Source of the DNA: Chlorobiaceae bacterium
Lineage (GTDB): Bacteria > Bacteroidota > Chlorobiia > Chlorobiales > Chlorobiaceae
DNA: 64,000 bases
Assembly: GCA_012972835.1 (NCBI GenBank)
Contig: JABDHK010000013.1
Span: 1-64,000, forward strand
Reading direction: 5' to 3'
The position numbers and the translations under genes were made by a program. The notes beneath the pieces were generated by a model. It was not told the DNA's origin. It saw nothing but the letters and a program-made list of their open reading frames with translations, and made no database searches. Below are positions 25,063 through 34,405 of the stretch, piece after piece. Position 1 is the first letter of the stretch; the number at the start of each line of letters is the position of its first letter.

Positions 25063-26193
25063 TTAGCTCTCCATGCTGACTGCAATATTGTAGCCGTGTG
25101 TTTTCAATAAGGCCTGCCTTTTTGCAAGGTCAAGGTCGTGCTCGATCATCTCTCGTATCATCTCTTCAAGCGTAATTTCAGGCACCCAGCCAAGGTCAGC
25201 TTTAGCCTTTGAAGGATCACCAAGAAGCGTTTCAACCTCAGCCGGACGGAAGTAGCGTGGGTCAACCGTGACAATGACATCTCCCACCTTGACGGCTGGC
25301 GCATTATCGCCTGTTACAGCAGTGACAATACCTTTTTCCTGTTTGCCCTCTCCTTCAAAGTCAATGGTAATGCCAATCTTAGTTGCAGCCATTGTTATGA
25401 AATCGCGAACACTATACTGGACACCTGTTGCAATGACATAATCTTTGGGACTTTCCTGCTGCAGCATCATCCATTGCATTCGGACATAGTCCTTGGCATG
25501 TCCCCAGTCGCGCAGGGCATTCATGTTACCGATATAGAGGCACTTCTCAAATCCTTGTGATATGTTAGCAAGGCTGCGGGTAATCTTTCGCGTTACAAAA
25601 GTTTCACCCCTGCGCGGGGATTCATGGTTGAACAGAATTCCGTTGCAGGCGTACATGCCATAAGCTTCACGGTAGTTCACCGTTATCCAGTAAGCGTAGA
25701 GTTTGGCTACCGCATAGGGACTGCGTGGATAAAAAGGTGTTGTTTCCCGCTGTGGGATCTCCTGAACCAAGCCGTAGAGTTCTGAGGTTGATGCCTGGTA
25801 AAATCTGGTTTTCTTTTCCAGTCCAAGAAAGCGGATTGCTTCGAGCAGCCGCAAGGTTCCCATGCCATCGACATCGGCTGTATATTCCGGCGATTCAAAA
25901 CTGACCGCGACATGGCTCTGTGCACCAAGGTTATAGACTTCATCGGGTTCTATTTCTGCAATAATTCGTGTCAGGTTGCTGCTGTCAGTCAGATCACCAT
26001 AGTGGAGCACAAAGTTGCGATGGTTTACATGTGGATCCTGATAGAGATGGTCGATCCGTTCGGTATTAAGAGAGCTGGCACGACGTTTGATTCCGTGTAC
26101 CTCATAACCTTTTTCAAGCAGCAGTTCTGCTAAATATGATCCATCCTGTCCGGTGATGCCGGTAATAAAGGCGACTTTCTGTGTTTTTATCAT
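25063..26193 (-). CDS. gmd: GDP-mannose 4,6-dehydratase
   Basis: This enzyme converts GDP-mannose to GDP-4-keto-6-deoxymannose, the first step to GDP-L-fucose. The 376-residue extended short-chain dehydrogenase has the NAD(P)-binding [12 protein letters not shown], then [20 protein letters not shown]. Catalytic residues lie in [10 protein letters not shown] (Thr and Glu) and [10 protein letters not shown] (Tyr-x-x-x-Lys), and [16 protein letters not shown] is the Gmd signature. Length is typical. An insertion near 265-300 ([14 protein letters not shown]) is seen in some bacterial Gmd proteins. Its ATG overlaps the end of the fcl gene by four bases, so the two are translationally coupled. Confidence 0.96.
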   Translation of the reverse strand: MIKTQKVAFITGITGQDGSYLAELLLEKGYEVHGIKRRASSLNTERIDHLYQDPHVNHRNFVLHYGDLTDSSNLTRIIAEIEPDEVYNLGAQSHVAVSFESPEYTADVDGMGTLRLLEAIRFLGLEKKTRFYQASTSELYGLVQEIPQRETTPFYPRSPYAVAKLYAYWITVNYREAYGMYACNGILFNHESPRRGETFVTRKITRSLANISQGFEKCLYIGNMNALRDWGHAKDYVRMQWMMLQQESPKDYVIATGVQYSVRDFITMAATKIGITIDFEGEGKQEKGIVTAVTGDNAPAVKVGDVIVTVDPRYFRPAEVETLLGDPSKAKADLGWVPEITLEEMIREMIEHDLDLAKRQALLKTHGYNIAVSMES

Positions 26194-27161
26194 GATGTAT
26201 AAGAGTTCAAAAAATCGTTATAGGCTAAAGATAACCCATTTTCAAGAGTGACCCTGGCTTTCCAGCCTAATGCATTAAGGCGCGTACTCTCCATCAATTT
26301 ACGTGGGGCACCGTCTGGTTTACTGGTGTCGAATTTGATCTCTCCCTTAAACTCTACAGTATTGGATATGGTTTCGGCAAGTTCACGGATGGTGATATCT
26401 TCACCATAACCTACATTGATGTGGCTTTGCATTGGTTGAGTGTGGGCGGCAAAAGTAGCATGTTCCAGGTTCATTACATGCACCGAGGCAGTGGCCATAT
26501 CGTCCACATACAGGAACTCCCTGCGAGGAGTGCCTGAACCCCAGATTGTGACTGAAGGAGAGTTATTTATTTTGGCTTCATGGATGCGGCGGATAAGTGC
26601 CGGGATGACATGGCTGTTTTCGGGATGGTAGTTGTCACCCGGGCCATAAAGGTTTGTTGGCATCACACTGCGGTAATCGGTACCGTGGCTCTCACTATAC
26701 TGGCGATTATAGCTTTCACACAGTTTAATGCCAGCAATCTTGGCAATGGCGTAAGGTTCGTTTGTGGGTTCAAGTGTTCCTGTCAGCAACGCGTTTTCGC
26801 TCATAGGCTGAGGCGCGAGTTTAGGATAGATACAACTTGAGCCAAGAAAGAGAAGTTTTTTAACACCAGCTGTCCACGCCTCATGAATAACGTTAGTTTC
26901 AATCATGAGGTTGTTATAGATGAATTCGGCTGGATAGGTATTGTTGGCATGAATCCCGCCAACTTTCGCCGCAGCAAGATAGACTTGATCTGGTTTTTCA
27001 GATGCAAAGAAATCGCGGACAGCAGCTTGATCAGTAAGGTTCAGCTGAGAGCGGCTACGGGTAATGAGATTCCTTTGTCCATTATGAATGAGAGTGCGAA
27101 CAATGGCACTCCCAACCATGCCCTGATGCCCTGCCACAAAAATTCGGGGTTGATTCTCCAT
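26190..27161 (-). CDS. fcl: GDP-L-fucose synthase
   Basis: This epimerase-reductase completes GDP-L-fucose synthesis from the Gmd product. The start at ATG 27161 gives [20 protein letters not shown], which carries the NADP-binding G-x-x-G-x-x-G; an upstream TTG at 27182 is less likely. [18 protein letters not shown] holds the catalytic Ser and Cys region, YAIAKIAG is the Tyr-x-x-x-Lys pair, and [22 protein letters not shown] is the conserved substrate loop with Cys replaced by Asn/Pro-rich sequence as usual. [15 protein letters not shown] is a further signature. The gene overlaps gmd by four bases. Confidence 0.96.
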   Translation of the reverse strand: MENQPRIFVAGHQGMVGSAIVRTLIHNGQRNLITRSRSQLNLTDQAAVRDFFASEKPDQVYLAAAKVGGIHANNTYPAEFIYNNLMIETNVIHEAWTAGVKKLLFLGSSCIYPKLAPQPMSENALLTGTLEPTNEPYAIAKIAGIKLCESYNRQYSESHGTDYRSVMPTNLYGPGDNYHPENSHVIPALIRRIHEAKINNSPSVTIWGSGTPRREFLYVDDMATASVHVMNLEHATFAAHTQPMQSHINVGYGEDITIRELAETISNTVEFKGEIKFDTSKPDGAPRKLMESTRLNALGWKARVTLENGLSLAYNDFLNSYTS

Positions 27162-27222
27162 GAACAAATAAGATTTCGACAATGATCACAACATTTTCTT
27201 GAAGGTAAGTAAAAAAAGGAAA

Positions 27223-28173
27223 TTACATGGCATGACGAAGGAGATTACGACAAAATCCCCTAAACGGCTCAATTGAAGGTGGCGTAAGCAGTAAAGGCTG
27301 TTCCGCATAAGCGGCTAACTCTTTTTCCGAAAGTAAAAGCTCACGCAATACCTCTGAATTCGTCCAATCGATGTGTTCGAGATTAATAAACGACTTTGGG
27401 TTGAAATCTACTGATACATGTTTGTCGCTCCATGTTAGTGGCAAGGTATCTCCAAGGAATGCTTCAGGTATTTTTTCTGTGTAATAACCAGGATATAATT
27501 TGTTTTCAGGGCAGAGATTAAAGGAGTACCCCTTAAGAATATTGTATTTTTCAAATCCACTATTGCTGTGATTGCTGATATTTTTATCAAAGTATTTACC
27601 AAATCCATCGGTAGCAATGACTTTTTTTACAGCCTGATAAATTTTTTTCCTCGGTCCATCGAGGTGAGATGCAAATAGAGCTGCTTTTCGAGGCTTGGAT
27701 AAAAAACTACCTCCAAGTGGCTGCATCATTCTGCTGATACTGAACAGTTTGCCAAATCTTTTATTTTTATTTCCCAGCAAACCTTCATGCGACCAGTCTA
27801 CCATCTCCATCCAGTATGGCAGCCTGTAATGCCTCTCCTTTTCTGCTGAAAAGTCAAAAGATATTGAATAGTCTGCCTTGACACTGTCATGCCGTAAGTT
27901 TTCACAGGTGTGAAAGAGCGTCAGTGGCTTGTAATGCCTCTTCTTGATATATGTTTTGATAAAGGTATGATAGTAATCGGGAAGGATAACAAAACTGCCT
28001 TTTTTTAAAATCCATTTTACGGCATGCATTGGTTTCCCGATTATCAATACGTCACATTTGTCAGGATCAACCCACACAATCTCATATCCCAGACTGGATA
28101 TCAAGAGTGGAAATAAAGACTCTTCCCTGTAGGTATAATATTGCCCTATAGTTGACAGTTTTAATTGTTTCAT
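27223..28173 (-). CDS. Alpha-1,3-fucosyltransferase-like protein, GT10 family
   Basis: The 316-residue protein has the C-terminal donor site of GT10 enzymes: SFNLCPENKLYPGYYTEKI (Glu and Lys binding GDP-fucose), then PEAFLGDTLPLTWSD and VDFNPKSFINLEHI. RMMQPLGGSFLSKPRKAALFAS is the domain linker, and the N-terminal Rossmann part lies at 1-150. GT10 members transfer L-fucose from GDP-fucose to N-acetylglucosamine or glucose, so the gmd-fcl pair immediately upstream fits well. It overlaps the next gene by four bases. A cytosolic enzyme acting on LPS or glycan precursors is expected. Confidence 0.85.
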   Translation of the reverse strand: MKQLKLSTIGQYYTYREESLFPLLISSLGYEIVWVDPDKCDVLIIGKPMHAVKWILKKGSFVILPDYYHTFIKTYIKKRHYKPLTLFHTCENLRHDSVKADYSISFDFSAEKERHYRLPYWMEMVDWSHEGLLGNKNKRFGKLFSISRMMQPLGGSFLSKPRKAALFASHLDGPRKKIYQAVKKVIATDGFGKYFDKNISNHSNSGFEKYNILKGYSFNLCPENKLYPGYYTEKIPEAFLGDTLPLTWSDKHVSVDFNPKSFINLEHIDWTNSEVLRELLLSEKELAAYAEQPLLLTPPSIEPFRGFCRNLLRHAM

Positions 28174-29138
28174 TGGGAGATAGGTTTGATCGTGAACCCG
28201 TCAACCATGGCCATCCACTCTCCTGCCCTGGTCTCATGTGCATCAACAGTGTGCATGCCATCCCTGTTCCACCACTCCTTCCCCGGTTGCAGAACAGCCT
28301 CTTCTGATGCTGGTTCCTCTCGATAGTTCTCTTCTGTCAGTTCCAAAATTCTGAATGCCCAGACTTTGGTTCCATAGTTTGGTACCTCATCCTGTGCATA
28401 TCGATAGATGTTGTCATCATTGATGATTACTCTTCCTGCTGGACGTGCATAGTGTGGACTGTTGCAGATCACGGGGCTTTTAGGGTGTTCATTCCATTGG
28501 CCTGTGAGTGTAGCTGCTGAAAACAGATGGAGGTTTTTGCTTTTTCCATCGTAGCTGAACAGATACCACCGGCTTTTATAGTGAATAATTGAAGGGTCAA
28601 CAAATGGTGCAACTCCTCCTTTTCTTCTGACAAGTGTTTTTGTATGTTTCCATCCTTCAGGAAAATTCATTGCCTGGTAGAGTTGTATACCTCCTGATCC
28701 CATGCATTCAGGAATCATGTAGTAGTCACCTTCATGCAGGAAAACATAGGGATAGGAGAGGTGAAAGCGCTCTTTAATGATTATCCTGCAGTACTCCCAT
28801 TGCACCCCGTTGTTACTGCATGCATAGCCGATTTCACCCATATCTCTTTTATCATTCAGCACCTCAAAGAAGAGAAAATAGCCACTGCTGTTTTGAATCA
28901 TAAAGGGATCAGCGACAAAACGGGCTTTTGTGTCGGTGACATCATTGGCCGAAAGTATCGGGTTTGTAATATCCGTCGGGGGGGAAAGTTTTGTCGGTGA
29001 GGGGCCTTTATAGATGCCGATTGCCCAGGTTTCCCGACCTCTCCGTTCAACTCCTTTTTTGCGATGCTTTCTATAGCGTACCATGAAAAGCATCGCAAAA
29101 AAAGTCAAAAGTATCAGCAGGATGGTGGTTATGAGCAT
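28170..29138 (-). CDS. Membrane-anchored GH43-like beta-propeller protein
   Basis: The N-terminus has one hydrophobic helix (MLITTILLILLTFFAMLFMV) followed by a very basic stretch, so it is probably an inner-membrane anchor with the rest in the cytoplasm. Residues about 60-310 contain propeller-blade repeats such as RFVADPFMI, GEIGYACSNNGVQW, SYPYVFLHEGDYYMIPE and APFVDPSIIHYKSRWYLF. These resemble the N-terminal domain of glucosamine inositolphosphorylceramide transferase-like proteins and GH43-type folds. It is translationally coupled to the GT10 gene and lies 28 bases after the MsbA-like gene. Hydrolase or transferase activity is possible; the exact function is not known. Confidence 0.6.
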   Translation of the reverse strand: MLITTILLILLTFFAMLFMVRYRKHRKKGVERRGRETWAIGIYKGPSPTKLSPPTDITNPILSANDVTDTKARFVADPFMIQNSSGYFLFFEVLNDKRDMGEIGYACSNNGVQWEYCRIIIKERFHLSYPYVFLHEGDYYMIPECMGSGGIQLYQAMNFPEGWKHTKTLVRRKGGVAPFVDPSIIHYKSRWYLFSYDGKSKNLHLFSAATLTGQWNEHPKSPVICNSPHYARPAGRVIINDDNIYRYAQDEVPNYGTKVWAFRILELTEENYREEPASEEAVLQPGKEWWNRDGMHTVDAHETRAGEWMAMVDGFTIKPISQ

Positions 29139-29166
29139 GACACCTCTCTATGGCAGGTTTGATTTG

Positions 29167-31125
29167 TCAGGCAGTTATCACTGTTTCCGGAGCCGGTGGC
29201 TTGACTGCAAACTGAATGTCATAGAGCATTTTATAAACACCATTGTTTTCTATAAGCTCCTGGTGGCTGCCGGACTCCATAACGTTACCGCGCTCCATAA
29301 CAATTATTTTATCGGCGTTCTTGATGGTGGAGAGGCGGTGAGCTACCACGAGGGCGGTTCTGTTCTCCATGGCGTTGTCGATAGCCTGTTGGACTATTTT
29401 TTCGGATTCATTGTCCAGTGCGCTGGTGGCTTCGTCAAAAATCAACAGTTCAGGGTTTTTTACCATGGCCCGTGCAATAGCAATACGCTGCCGTTGTCCT
29501 CCTGAAAGCTGAAGACCGCGGTCGCCGATCATAGTCTGGTATTGTTGTGGTTTTTCCTGAATAAACTCATGTGCATTTGCCAGTCTTGCCGCCTGTTCCA
29601 CCCTTTGGTGGGTGATCTCATCGTGGACACCATAGGCAATATTCTGTTCGATTGAGTCGTTGAACAAAATCACCTCCTGGCTGACAATCCCGATCATTTG
29701 GCGGAGCTGCTTATAGTCAAATTCACGGATATCAATACCGTCGATGGTGATGCGGCCTGAATCGACATCATAAAACCGTAGCAGAAGATCAACAGCTGTT
29801 GACTTTCCAGAGCCAGACTGGCCGATAAGTGCAACCATTTCACCCTTCTTTATCTCAAAAGAGACATGGTTGAGCACATTGGGTGCATCCGGCTGCTCTT
29901 TGTTGTATTTAAAACAGACATCTTCGAAGGTGATAGTATTGGCAAAGCTGCTGATTGAGCGGGTTCCATTGGTAACATTGGTGTTTGTATCAAGCACATT
30001 GAACAGGCGTTCAATAGAGATCATGCCCATTTGAATCGATAAATTGGCATCACCGAGCATTTTAATCGGCCCCATGGTGGAGTAGAGGGTAAACGCAAAA
30101 ACAAGCAGTTCATTGGCACTCATCACTCCATCGAATACCTGGAGACCTCCGAACCAGAGAACCATGGCAATGGCTGCGATCAGCAGCGTTTCATTGAGCG
30201 GGCTGATAATATTGCGAATTCTTGACATTTTTATGCTCAACTGCCTGAAGTCATTGGTGAACGACATGAACCGGGCAAGTTCAATTCCCTCAAAAGCTGT
30301 TGATTTGATAACCTTTATGCCGTTGAACTTTTCCTGGAGAACGGAGTTCATATCTCCCATTTTAGTCTGGAAGTTCTGTGCAAGGCCTTTGATATTTCGG
30401 CCCATAAAGTTGATAACGTAAAAAATCGACAAAGAGGTGACTGATGCAAAAGCGGTCAGTTTCCAGCTGAGAGCAAGAAGAACACCGATATAGACAAATA
30501 TTGAAAAGGGGTTCTGCAAAAAGTTGACAAATGTTGAACTGATGCTGTTGTTGACGTTTTCTACATCATTGTTGACGTAGTTCATCAGATTGCCAACGCG
30601 GTTTTTGTTGAAATAATCGAGATGCATCTCTATGATGCTGTGGAACACTTCGTCCCTCAGTTTTTTTGATGTTTTGGTCTGTATCCGAAAAATAATTTGC
30701 CCATTGAGGTAGATGAAAAAATTTTTCAGGGCAAAAGCAAGAATCAGGAAAAAACAGATTTTCAGCAGCGCCAATTGTTTTGTTGGTGCATCGAACATCC
30801 GCTGAAATTCAATCAGTGCCCAGTTTTTCAACTTTTCTGCACTGGTGGCATTTTTTGAGAGCTGAAGTGGTTGTTGTGCGGGAGTGGATGATTTGGCACC
30901 TATGCTTTGCAGGGTATTTTGATTACTCACCTCTGCCTTTGGTGCTCCGGCGTTTTGCGATATTGCGGGTGCAGTTGAAAAAACAGCATTCAGCAGGGGA
31001 AGAATAGAATAGATCGATACAACGCTGAACAATGAGGTTAAAATGCTGACAATAACCACCAAAACAATTTTGCCCTTGGATGGGGCCATATACCGCAGCA
31101 TTCTCATCAATATACCGAACTTCAT
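29167..31125 (-). CDS. MsbA-like ABC exporter (lipid/LPS flippase)
   Basis: This is a half-transporter with six membrane helices and a C-terminal ATPase: Walker A GQSGSGKSTA, Q-loop SQEVILFND, signature LSGGQRQRIAIARAM, Walker B LLIFDEATSALD, and switch AHRLS. The ATG at 31125 is preferred over TTG 31131. It belongs to the MsbA subgroup that flips lipid A-core across the inner membrane. It is about 70 residues longer than usual because of a Ser/Ala/Gln-rich loop (about 50-105) between the first two helices, on the periplasmic side. It lies within a minus-strand series of LPS-type glycosyltransferase genes, which supports the role. Confidence 0.88.
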   Translation of the reverse strand: MKFGILMRMLRYMAPSKGKIVLVVIVSILTSLFSVVSIYSILPLLNAVFSTAPAISQNAGAPKAEVSNQNTLQSIGAKSSTPAQQPLQLSKNATSAEKLKNWALIEFQRMFDAPTKQLALLKICFFLILAFALKNFFIYLNGQIIFRIQTKTSKKLRDEVFHSIIEMHLDYFNKNRVGNLMNYVNNDVENVNNSISSTFVNFLQNPFSIFVYIGVLLALSWKLTAFASVTSLSIFYVINFMGRNIKGLAQNFQTKMGDMNSVLQEKFNGIKVIKSTAFEGIELARFMSFTNDFRQLSIKMSRIRNIISPLNETLLIAAIAMVLWFGGLQVFDGVMSANELLVFAFTLYSTMGPIKMLGDANLSIQMGMISIERLFNVLDTNTNVTNGTRSISSFANTITFEDVCFKYNKEQPDAPNVLNHVSFEIKKGEMVALIGQSGSGKSTAVDLLLRFYDVDSGRITIDGIDIREFDYKQLRQMIGIVSQEVILFNDSIEQNIAYGVHDEITHQRVEQAARLANAHEFIQEKPQQYQTMIGDRGLQLSGGQRQRIAIARAMVKNPELLIFDEATSALDNESEKIVQQAIDNAMENRTALVVAHRLSTIKNADKIIVMERGNVMESGSHQELIENNGVYKMLYDIQFAVKPPAPETVITA

Positions 31126-31225
31126 AAGCAACCTGATCTTGTTTAGTTTATCATGGCTTTTAATATAATTTATAAATCCAAATAACTAAGTATTGGGGGA
31201 AAGAGCGCTCAGTGCTGTTTCTCAT

Positions 31226-32269
31226 TCAGCACTCTTTTAACATCTTCCGCAGTGCCTCCGTTACCTCATTTGTGTCAATATCAATAACGTCGGCTGTTGA
31301 TGATACAATAATCTCCTGCAAACTGCTTAACGGGCCGAATTGGGTTCTGTCGGCAAGATGTTTACGATAGAGGGCAATTATCGGGGTGTCTGAGCATGCT
31401 GCAATATGGACTAATGAGGTGTCTGGCGTTATAAGGAGTTTAAGTGTTTTGACAATTTCACCAACTTCAAAGATGTTCTGTGTTGATGGTGATGTCAGGA
31501 CGTTGGGATGGGGTGTTTCAAGCTTTCTTTTCTCTTCAAGATCTTTGGGAGCTGAAAAAATAACAAAGGTTTCGTCAGGAAAACTTTGTATGAGCCGAGA
31601 CCATTGCTCCGGGGTTCGGTATCCGCCGATGTGTCCGGCACTGATGTTGATGCCGATATATTTACCGGGATGAAGAGTTTGCAAAAATGTTGCGGTTTCA
31701 TTACTCACCGGCATAGGCGGCAGATATGGCTTGCAGTGCAGCCGGGAAGTTGAACCGAGAGCGCTCAGCAAAGAGAGGTTTTTGACTGATTCATGGCTGT
31801 TGGGCTCAAGGGTGATGAGCTGGTCAAAAAGGCCTTCATGATCAGGGTTGAAGTGACCAACCTTGTGTCGGGCACGGATAAGCATCGATTGGATAAGAAA
31901 ATGGGTTGAGGGGTGGTCCTTTGGATTGAAAAGCAGATCAAATTCTTTTGAGAGAATCTCTTTGTAATACCGTTTGATGTTTCTTTTTGCATGATAGACC
32001 GCAGTAACATTAGTGTCAGCAGTGAAAAAGTTGAAGATAATCTGGCTGAAGGCGATAATGTATATGGAGAGTTCAGGGTACTCTTTTCGCAGGCTGCCGA
32101 TAAGGGGGGTCAGCAAAATGCAGTCTCCGTAGCACTCCCGAGCAAGGATGACGATGCTTTCGGGAGTACCTTTAAGAGATGGCTCTCTCTGTTGTCGTTT
32201 TCCTATAAACTGCAGGGTGCGTGCAAAGCGTTGACGGAAGAGAGTGTGATCTTTTTTTTTCGGTTTCAT
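31226..32269 (-). CDS. Heptosyltransferase-like glycosyltransferase, GT9 family
   Basis: The 347-residue protein has IVILARECYGDCILLTPLIGSL at about 45-66, the N-terminal glycine-type loop of GT9 (normally G-D-x-x-x-x-T-P), then YIGINISAGHIGGYRTPEQW, and the donor-binding TPDTSLVHIAACSDTPIIALY near 285-305. GT9 enzymes add heptose or related sugars to the LPS inner core from the cytosolic face. A basic N-terminal tail could bind the membrane. It is 21 bases after the GT4 gene and 100 before the MsbA-like gene, fitting an LPS-core operon. The sugar donor is not certain. Confidence 0.87.
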   Translation of the reverse strand: MKPKKKDHTLFRQRFARTLQFIGKRQQREPSLKGTPESIVILARECYGDCILLTPLIGSLRKEYPELSIYIIAFSQIIFNFFTADTNVTAVYHAKRNIKRYYKEILSKEFDLLFNPKDHPSTHFLIQSMLIRARHKVGHFNPDHEGLFDQLITLEPNSHESVKNLSLLSALGSTSRLHCKPYLPPMPVSNETATFLQTLHPGKYIGINISAGHIGGYRTPEQWSRLIQSFPDETFVIFSAPKDLEEKRKLETPHPNVLTSPSTQNIFEVGEIVKTLKLLITPDTSLVHIAACSDTPIIALYRKHLADRTQFGPLSSLQEIIVSSTADVIDIDTNEVTEALRKMLKEC

Positions 32270-32290
32270 GTCACTGGAGTGAGAGGTGAT

Positions 32291-33355
32291 TTACTTTGTT
32301 ATGTGCTCAAGTAAGAGTTCGTATTGGGTAACGACTTTCTGGAGGGAAAACTTCTCTTCCACAATTTTTCTTGCGTCTTCTCCTGCCTGGCGATAATCAG
32401 ATTGTAATAATGTGATCGCTCCATTTGCCAGTTCGTTGCTGTTGTCGGGCTTTACAATCATACCTGATTTGTTGTTGGTTATGATATCGGTCAGACCGCT
32501 GCCTGATGTTGCGACTACTGCTTTCCCTGAAGCCATGGATTCCAGTGCGCTCATGGACATGCCCTCTTCAGGTGACGGCATTATCGTGATGTCAACTCCG
32601 GCAAGTATTTCAGGGATATCTTTCCTGAAGCCGGTAAAAATGACGCTATCCATCAGGTTGAGTTTTTTTGTTAACTCTTTGAGTTTATGTTCAATAGTTC
32701 CTGTTCCGACTATCAAAACACGAAGAGGAGTGATTTTTTGTGCTATTATTGGGATTGCATTGATACAACACTCCAGACCCTTGTTTTCATCCAGTCTGCT
32801 TATGACTGCGATCACAAATTTTTCGTGCTCGACACTTTTTGTTTGTTTGCTGAACCGTAGTAAATCTATTCCATCATAAATAACTGTAATTTTATGTTCA
32901 GGAATAGAGAAATCTGCCATAAGTTCACGTTTGATTTTATCTGAAATAGCAACAACATTGTCAACAAGTTTATCATAAAGGAGCTTGTTGATCTCTTTTT
33001 TTACCCCTTTTTTCCTGTACGGGACATTACGGGTGAGAATAATCTTTCTGTTGGTTAACCTGCCAGCCAGTGAGGCGACCCAGTAAAATTTTGGGGAACA
33101 GATCTCTATCACATCAATCCTGTTCTTTACAATAAGTGTTATAAGTTTTGGGATGATGAGGAGGTTGACATCGGATTTTGGATTGACGGTGCAGACCGGA
33201 ATGTTTTCTTCGGGGAGGCGCTTCGAAAGGCCACTCCCAGGTAAACAGCAGACCGTTACGCTGTGACCACGCTGTGTCAGCTCTTTACTGAATAAAAAAA
33301 TTCTGGTTGCTCCACCCGACCAGTGCGGTGTTGCATCAAATATCAGGATATTCAT
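32291..33355 (-). CDS. Glycosyltransferase, GT4 family
   Basis: I place the start at ATG 33355 (MNILIFDATPHWSGGATRI), because the 40 residues upstream look non-coding and this start gives the standard GT4 N-terminus. The remaining 354 residues include ITVIYDGIDLLRF, VIAVISRLDENKGLECCINA, RVLIVGTGTIEHKL, and the donor site PSPEEGMSMSALESMASGKAVVAT with the E-x7-E pair. It heads the minus-strand LPS series and is divergent from the CPBP protease gene, with 59 bases between the two starts. Sugar specificity is unknown. Confidence 0.9.
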   Translation of the reverse strand: MNILIFDATPHWSGGATRIFLFSKELTQRGHSVTVCCLPGSGLSKRLPEENIPVCTVNPKSDVNLLIIPKLITLIVKNRIDVIEICSPKFYWVASLAGRLTNRKIILTRNVPYRKKGVKKEINKLLYDKLVDNVVAISDKIKRELMADFSIPEHKITVIYDGIDLLRFSKQTKSVEHEKFVIAVISRLDENKGLECCINAIPIIAQKITPLRVLIVGTGTIEHKLKELTKKLNLMDSVIFTGFRKDIPEILAGVDITIMPSPEEGMSMSALESMASGKAVVATSGSGLTDIITNNKSGMIVKPDNSNELANGAITLLQSDYRQAGEDARKIVEEKFSLQKVVTQYELLLEHITK

Positions 33356-33414
33356 TGATCGAACCTGAATTATTGGGGGTTCAAAGAATTCATTGTAACG
33401 GATATATATAAACA

Positions 33415-34383
33415 ATGCAGACATTTTCTTCCGATCCTTTTGCGCCGAAGAGACTCTCTTTTTTGGCCAATACATTTTTTTTGATCGCCATTATGGTGCT
33501 TTACCCGCTTGCCGGTGCACTGCTTTTTTATACTGTTAACGGTGGCAGTACGGCGGCTGTTTCCTTGTTGCATATCGACAGGGCTATGCTCCCGACATTG
33601 CGCATCATTCAGGCAGTTGGGCAGTTTCTTGTGCTTGCTCTGCCTGTTATCCTGCTTGCGGCCTGGCATACGGGCAGAAAAAATCCTTTTTCCTGGGAGA
33701 GCCTTGCTTTTTTAGGGATAACGAAGAGTTTTAACTTCGGTGCAGCTCTTTTGGCTGTTGGGGGTATTTTTCTTCTTCAGCCCCTCTTGTATACCATCAC
33801 TGCACTTCAGGATCTCTATCTCTGGCCTGCTCTGGGTGATGCCGGTAAAGAAGTGGTTCGCCAGCGCGATATGATGGACTCTTTTATCAGGGAACTTGCC
33901 TTGGTGCGTTCTGTTCCGGAGTTTTTTTCCGTGGCTTTTGTTCTTGCTGTAACTCCCGCTGTTTGTGAGGAGTTGCTCTTCAGGGGTTATATCCAGCAGA
34001 ATTATAGTAAATCCATCTCTTCCGGAGCTGCTGTTCTCTTGACAGGATCTCTCTTTGCATTTTTTCATATGAGTGCGGCAAATCTTTTTCCCCTTGCTTT
34101 GCTTGGGTGGTATATTGGCTATATTTCCATCAAAACAGGTAATTTGGCTCTGCCTTTTGCTGTGCATCTTGTTAATAATTTCGCAGCTCTGCTTCTTCTT
34201 TTATTCACCGATAGCGGGGATTTGGCGCCGCGGGTTCAGCCGTATACTGTGCTTGGTGCGCTCTGGTGGTGGCTGGTTGTTGCGGTAAGTTTGTTTTTGT
34301 TTATTCTTGTGATTTTGCGCTTCTCAGCAGCATTTTCTACGAGTTCGGATATTGTGGTAACACAGCCTGCATCACGAGGCTGA
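33415..34383 (+). CDS. CPBP (CAAX/bacteriocin-processing) family membrane protease
   Basis: The 322-residue integral membrane protein has about eight hydrophobic helices. The Abi/CPBP motifs are visible: CEELLFRGYIQQN near residue 184 (motif 1, E-E-x-x-x-R), FAFFHMSAANLFPLALLGW near 215 (motif 2 with His), and LPFAVHLVNNFAALLL near 245 (motif 3, H-x-x-x-N). These residues form the glutamic intramembrane protease site of Rce1-like enzymes. The substrate is unknown; bacterial members act in membrane protein maturation or bacteriocin tolerance. It lies just before cdsA with no gap for a separate promoter. Confidence 0.9.
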   Translation: MQTFSSDPFAPKRLSFLANTFFLIAIMVLYPLAGALLFYTVNGGSTAAVSLLHIDRAMLPTLRIIQAVGQFLVLALPVILLAAWHTGRKNPFSWESLAFLGITKSFNFGAALLAVGGIFLLQPLLYTITALQDLYLWPALGDAGKEVVRQRDMMDSFIRELALVRSVPEFFSVAFVLAVTPAVCEELLFRGYIQQNYSKSISSGAAVLLTGSLFAFFHMSAANLFPLALLGWYIGYISIKTGNLALPFAVHLVNNFAALLLLLFTDSGDLAPRVQPYTVLGALWWWLVVAVSLFLFILVILRFSAAFSTSSDIVVTQPASRG

Positions 34384-34405
34384 TCAGTTGTTTAAAAAGG
34401 GATGT

